A stretch of 64,000 nt of DNA, taken from NCBI RefSeq assembly GCF_003096655.1, contig NZ_QEKQ01000001.1:310001-374000 (forward strand), given 5' to 3'. Positions 63,044 through 64,000 of this stretch are shown piece by piece; position 1 is the first letter of the stretch, and each line of letters begins with the position of its first letter. The translations under genes were made by a program, and so were the position numbers. The notes beneath the pieces were generated by a model. That model made no database searches, had not been told where the DNA came from, and saw only the letters and a list, made by a program, of their open reading frames with translations. The DNA is from Tamilnaduibacter salinus (GTDB taxonomy: Bacteria; Pseudomonadota; Gammaproteobacteria; Pseudomonadales; Oleiphilaceae).

Positions 63044-64000
63044 ATGACTGAATCATCTTCCGCAGCCGCTGACAGTGCGGCTGGTTCGCTTCCCGCCAAC
63101 CGGGGCCGCTGGTCCTCCCGGTTCGCCTTTATTCTGGCCGCTACCGGCTCCGCAGTGGGGCTGGGGAATATCTGGAAATTCCCGTATGTCACCGGCGAAA
63201 ACGGCGGCGGCGCCTTTGTGCTGGTGTATCTGATGTGCATTGCCGCCGTTGGTCTGCCGATCATGATGGCGGAGGTCATGATTGGCCGTCGCGGAGGCCG
63301 CAGTCCGGTCAATAGCATGCGCCTGATCACCGAACGGGACCGGCTCAACCCCGCCTGGCGGCTGATTGGCGTCATGGGCGTGCTGACCGCCTTCATCATC
63401 CTCTCTTTCTACTCCGTGATCGGGGGCTGGGCCATCTCCTATGTGGGCGTCACGGCCAGCGGTGGCCTGGCGGGCCAGTCGTCCGAAGGCATCGGCGAAA
63501 TTTTCTCCGGCCTGCTGGCGGACCCGGGCACACTGATGCTCTGGCACACGGTGTTCATGGCCATGGTGGTCCTCGTCGTCGCACGCGGCGTGCGCGCGGG
63601 GCTGGAACGGGCCGTGAAAATCCTCATGCCGGCCCTGTTCGTGCTGCTGGTGATGGTTGTCGGCTATGCCATGACGACGGGACACTTCAGCGAGGGCGTC
63701 GCCTTCCTGTTTGAGCCCAACTTCGCCAACCTGAGCACCTCGGGCGTCCTGGTGGCCCTGGGCCATGCCTTCTTCACCCTGAGTCTGGGCATGGCGATCA
63801 TGATGGCCTACGGGTCCTACCTGCCGAAGAACGTCTCCATTGCAAAAACCGCCATCTCCGTATCGGTGATGGACACCGTTGTGGCTCTGCTGGCGGGCCT
63901 GGCGATCTTCCCGATTGTGTTCGCCAACGGTCTTGAGCCGGGCGCCGGCCCGGGGCTGATCTTCCAGACCCTGCCGCTGGCGTTTGGTCAGATGCCGATG
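63044..64000 (+). CDS. Sodium-dependent amino-acid-type transporter (NSS/SNF family), truncated by window end
   Basis: 319 residues are visible; the reading frame is open at the window end, so the full protein should be about 450-520 residues. The first membrane helix reads RFAFILAATGSAVGLGNIWKFPYV, the signature of neurotransmitter:sodium symporters, with the unwound GSAVGLGN core that binds sodium and substrate. Later helices (LILSFYSVIGGWAISYV, ALGHAFFTLSLGMAIMMAYGSY) are also typical. AGGAG precedes ATG 63044. Position after the dehydrogenase suggests uptake of an amino acid that the upstream enzymes degrade. Confidence 0.92.
   Translation, partial: MTESSSAAADSAAGSLPANRGRWSSRFAFILAATGSAVGLGNIWKFPYVTGENGGGAFVLVYLMCIAAVGLPIMMAEVMIGRRGGRSPVNSMRLITERDRLNPAWRLIGVMGVLTAFIILSFYSVIGGWAISYVGVTASGGLAGQSSEGIGEIFSGLLADPGTLMLWHTVFMAMVVLVVARGVRAGLERAVKILMPALFVLLVMVVGYAMTTGHFSEGVAFLFEPNFANLSTSGVLVALGHAFFTLSLGMAIMMAYGSYLPKNVSIAKTAISVSVMDTVVALLAGLAIFPIVFANGLEPGAGPGLIFQTLPLAFGQMPM

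Overview
The window is a 64 kb, GC-rich, gene-dense chromosomal stretch from a gammaproteobacterium. The strongest clue is the conserved block fdxA, mutS, pncC (cinA C-terminal domain), recA with a LexA box, which is typical of Pseudomonas, Marinobacter and their relatives. A Pseudomonas-type REPIN (two inverted GTAGGAGC...GCTCCTAC repeats), many AraC regulators with Arabinose_bd-type N-termini, and 7TMR-DISM cyclic-di-GMP enzymes fit the same group. I lean towards a Marinobacteraceae/Pseudomonadales-like marine or halophilic heterotroph; this is an inference, not a determination. There is one tRNA (Asp) and no rRNA, CRISPR array, integrase or transposase gene.

Layout. 1-800: the edge of an AT-rich, probably acquired segment (a truncated secreted-protein gene) and a non-coding stretch with three copies of a TACGACA/TGTCGTA dyad. 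0.8-7.4 kb: a GFA-family zinc protein, fused isobutyryl-CoA mutase IcmF with a divergent AraC regulator, a small thiamine-binding-like protein, an ExoD protein and a TetR regulator with operator-like sites. 7.4-14.9 kb, all plus strand: an atypical ClC channel, a lipoprotein solute-binding protein, an OmpR-type two-component system, exported MsrAB and a GST. 15-19 kb: haloalkane dehalogenase plus SRPBCC protein, a 270-bp inverted-repeat element, an atypical proline-racemase-family protein and an epoxide-hydrolase-like enzyme. 19-35 kb: exonuclease plus DUF294/CBS protein, acetyltransferase, diguanylate cyclase, amidase, DjlA, ChaC, a GH84-like glycosidase, an MgtC/DUF4010 protein, a periplasmic binding protein, an EAL phosphodiesterase and a HI0933-type flavoprotein. 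35-43.6 kb: diiron-like hydrolase, DegV, a conserved hypothetical, then fdxA-mutS-pncC-recA-flavodoxin. 44-50 kb: PilZ protein, Lon-family protease, AlkB-like dioxygenase, and a FixJ-type regulator with a receiver-PAS-kinase. 50-57.6 kb: MaoC-like hydratase with divergent AraC regulator, tRNA-Asp, another AraC regulator, FadH and a DUF2931 lipoprotein. 58-64 kb: fused indolepyruvate ferredoxin oxidoreductase, leucine-type dehydrogenase and a sodium-dependent amino-acid-type transporter (cut by the window end), a plausible amino-acid uptake and degradation module.

How it fits together. Acyl-CoA and branched-chain metabolism recurs (IcmF, leucine dehydrogenase, indolepyruvate oxidoreductase, FadH, MaoC-like hydratase). 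Two membrane c-di-GMP proteins share the same sensory architecture but have opposite outputs, and a PilZ protein is a possible effector.

The most unusual signals are in non-coding DNA: a 270-bp element with 35-bp perfect terminal inverted repeats and two internal hairpins whose loops are complementary (16430-16699), and a composite family of inverted-repeat elements confined to 43.6-57.8 kb, one pair of which brackets tRNA-Asp with 79-bp near-identical arms. I found no coherent new multi-gene system such as a defence island or biosynthetic cluster.
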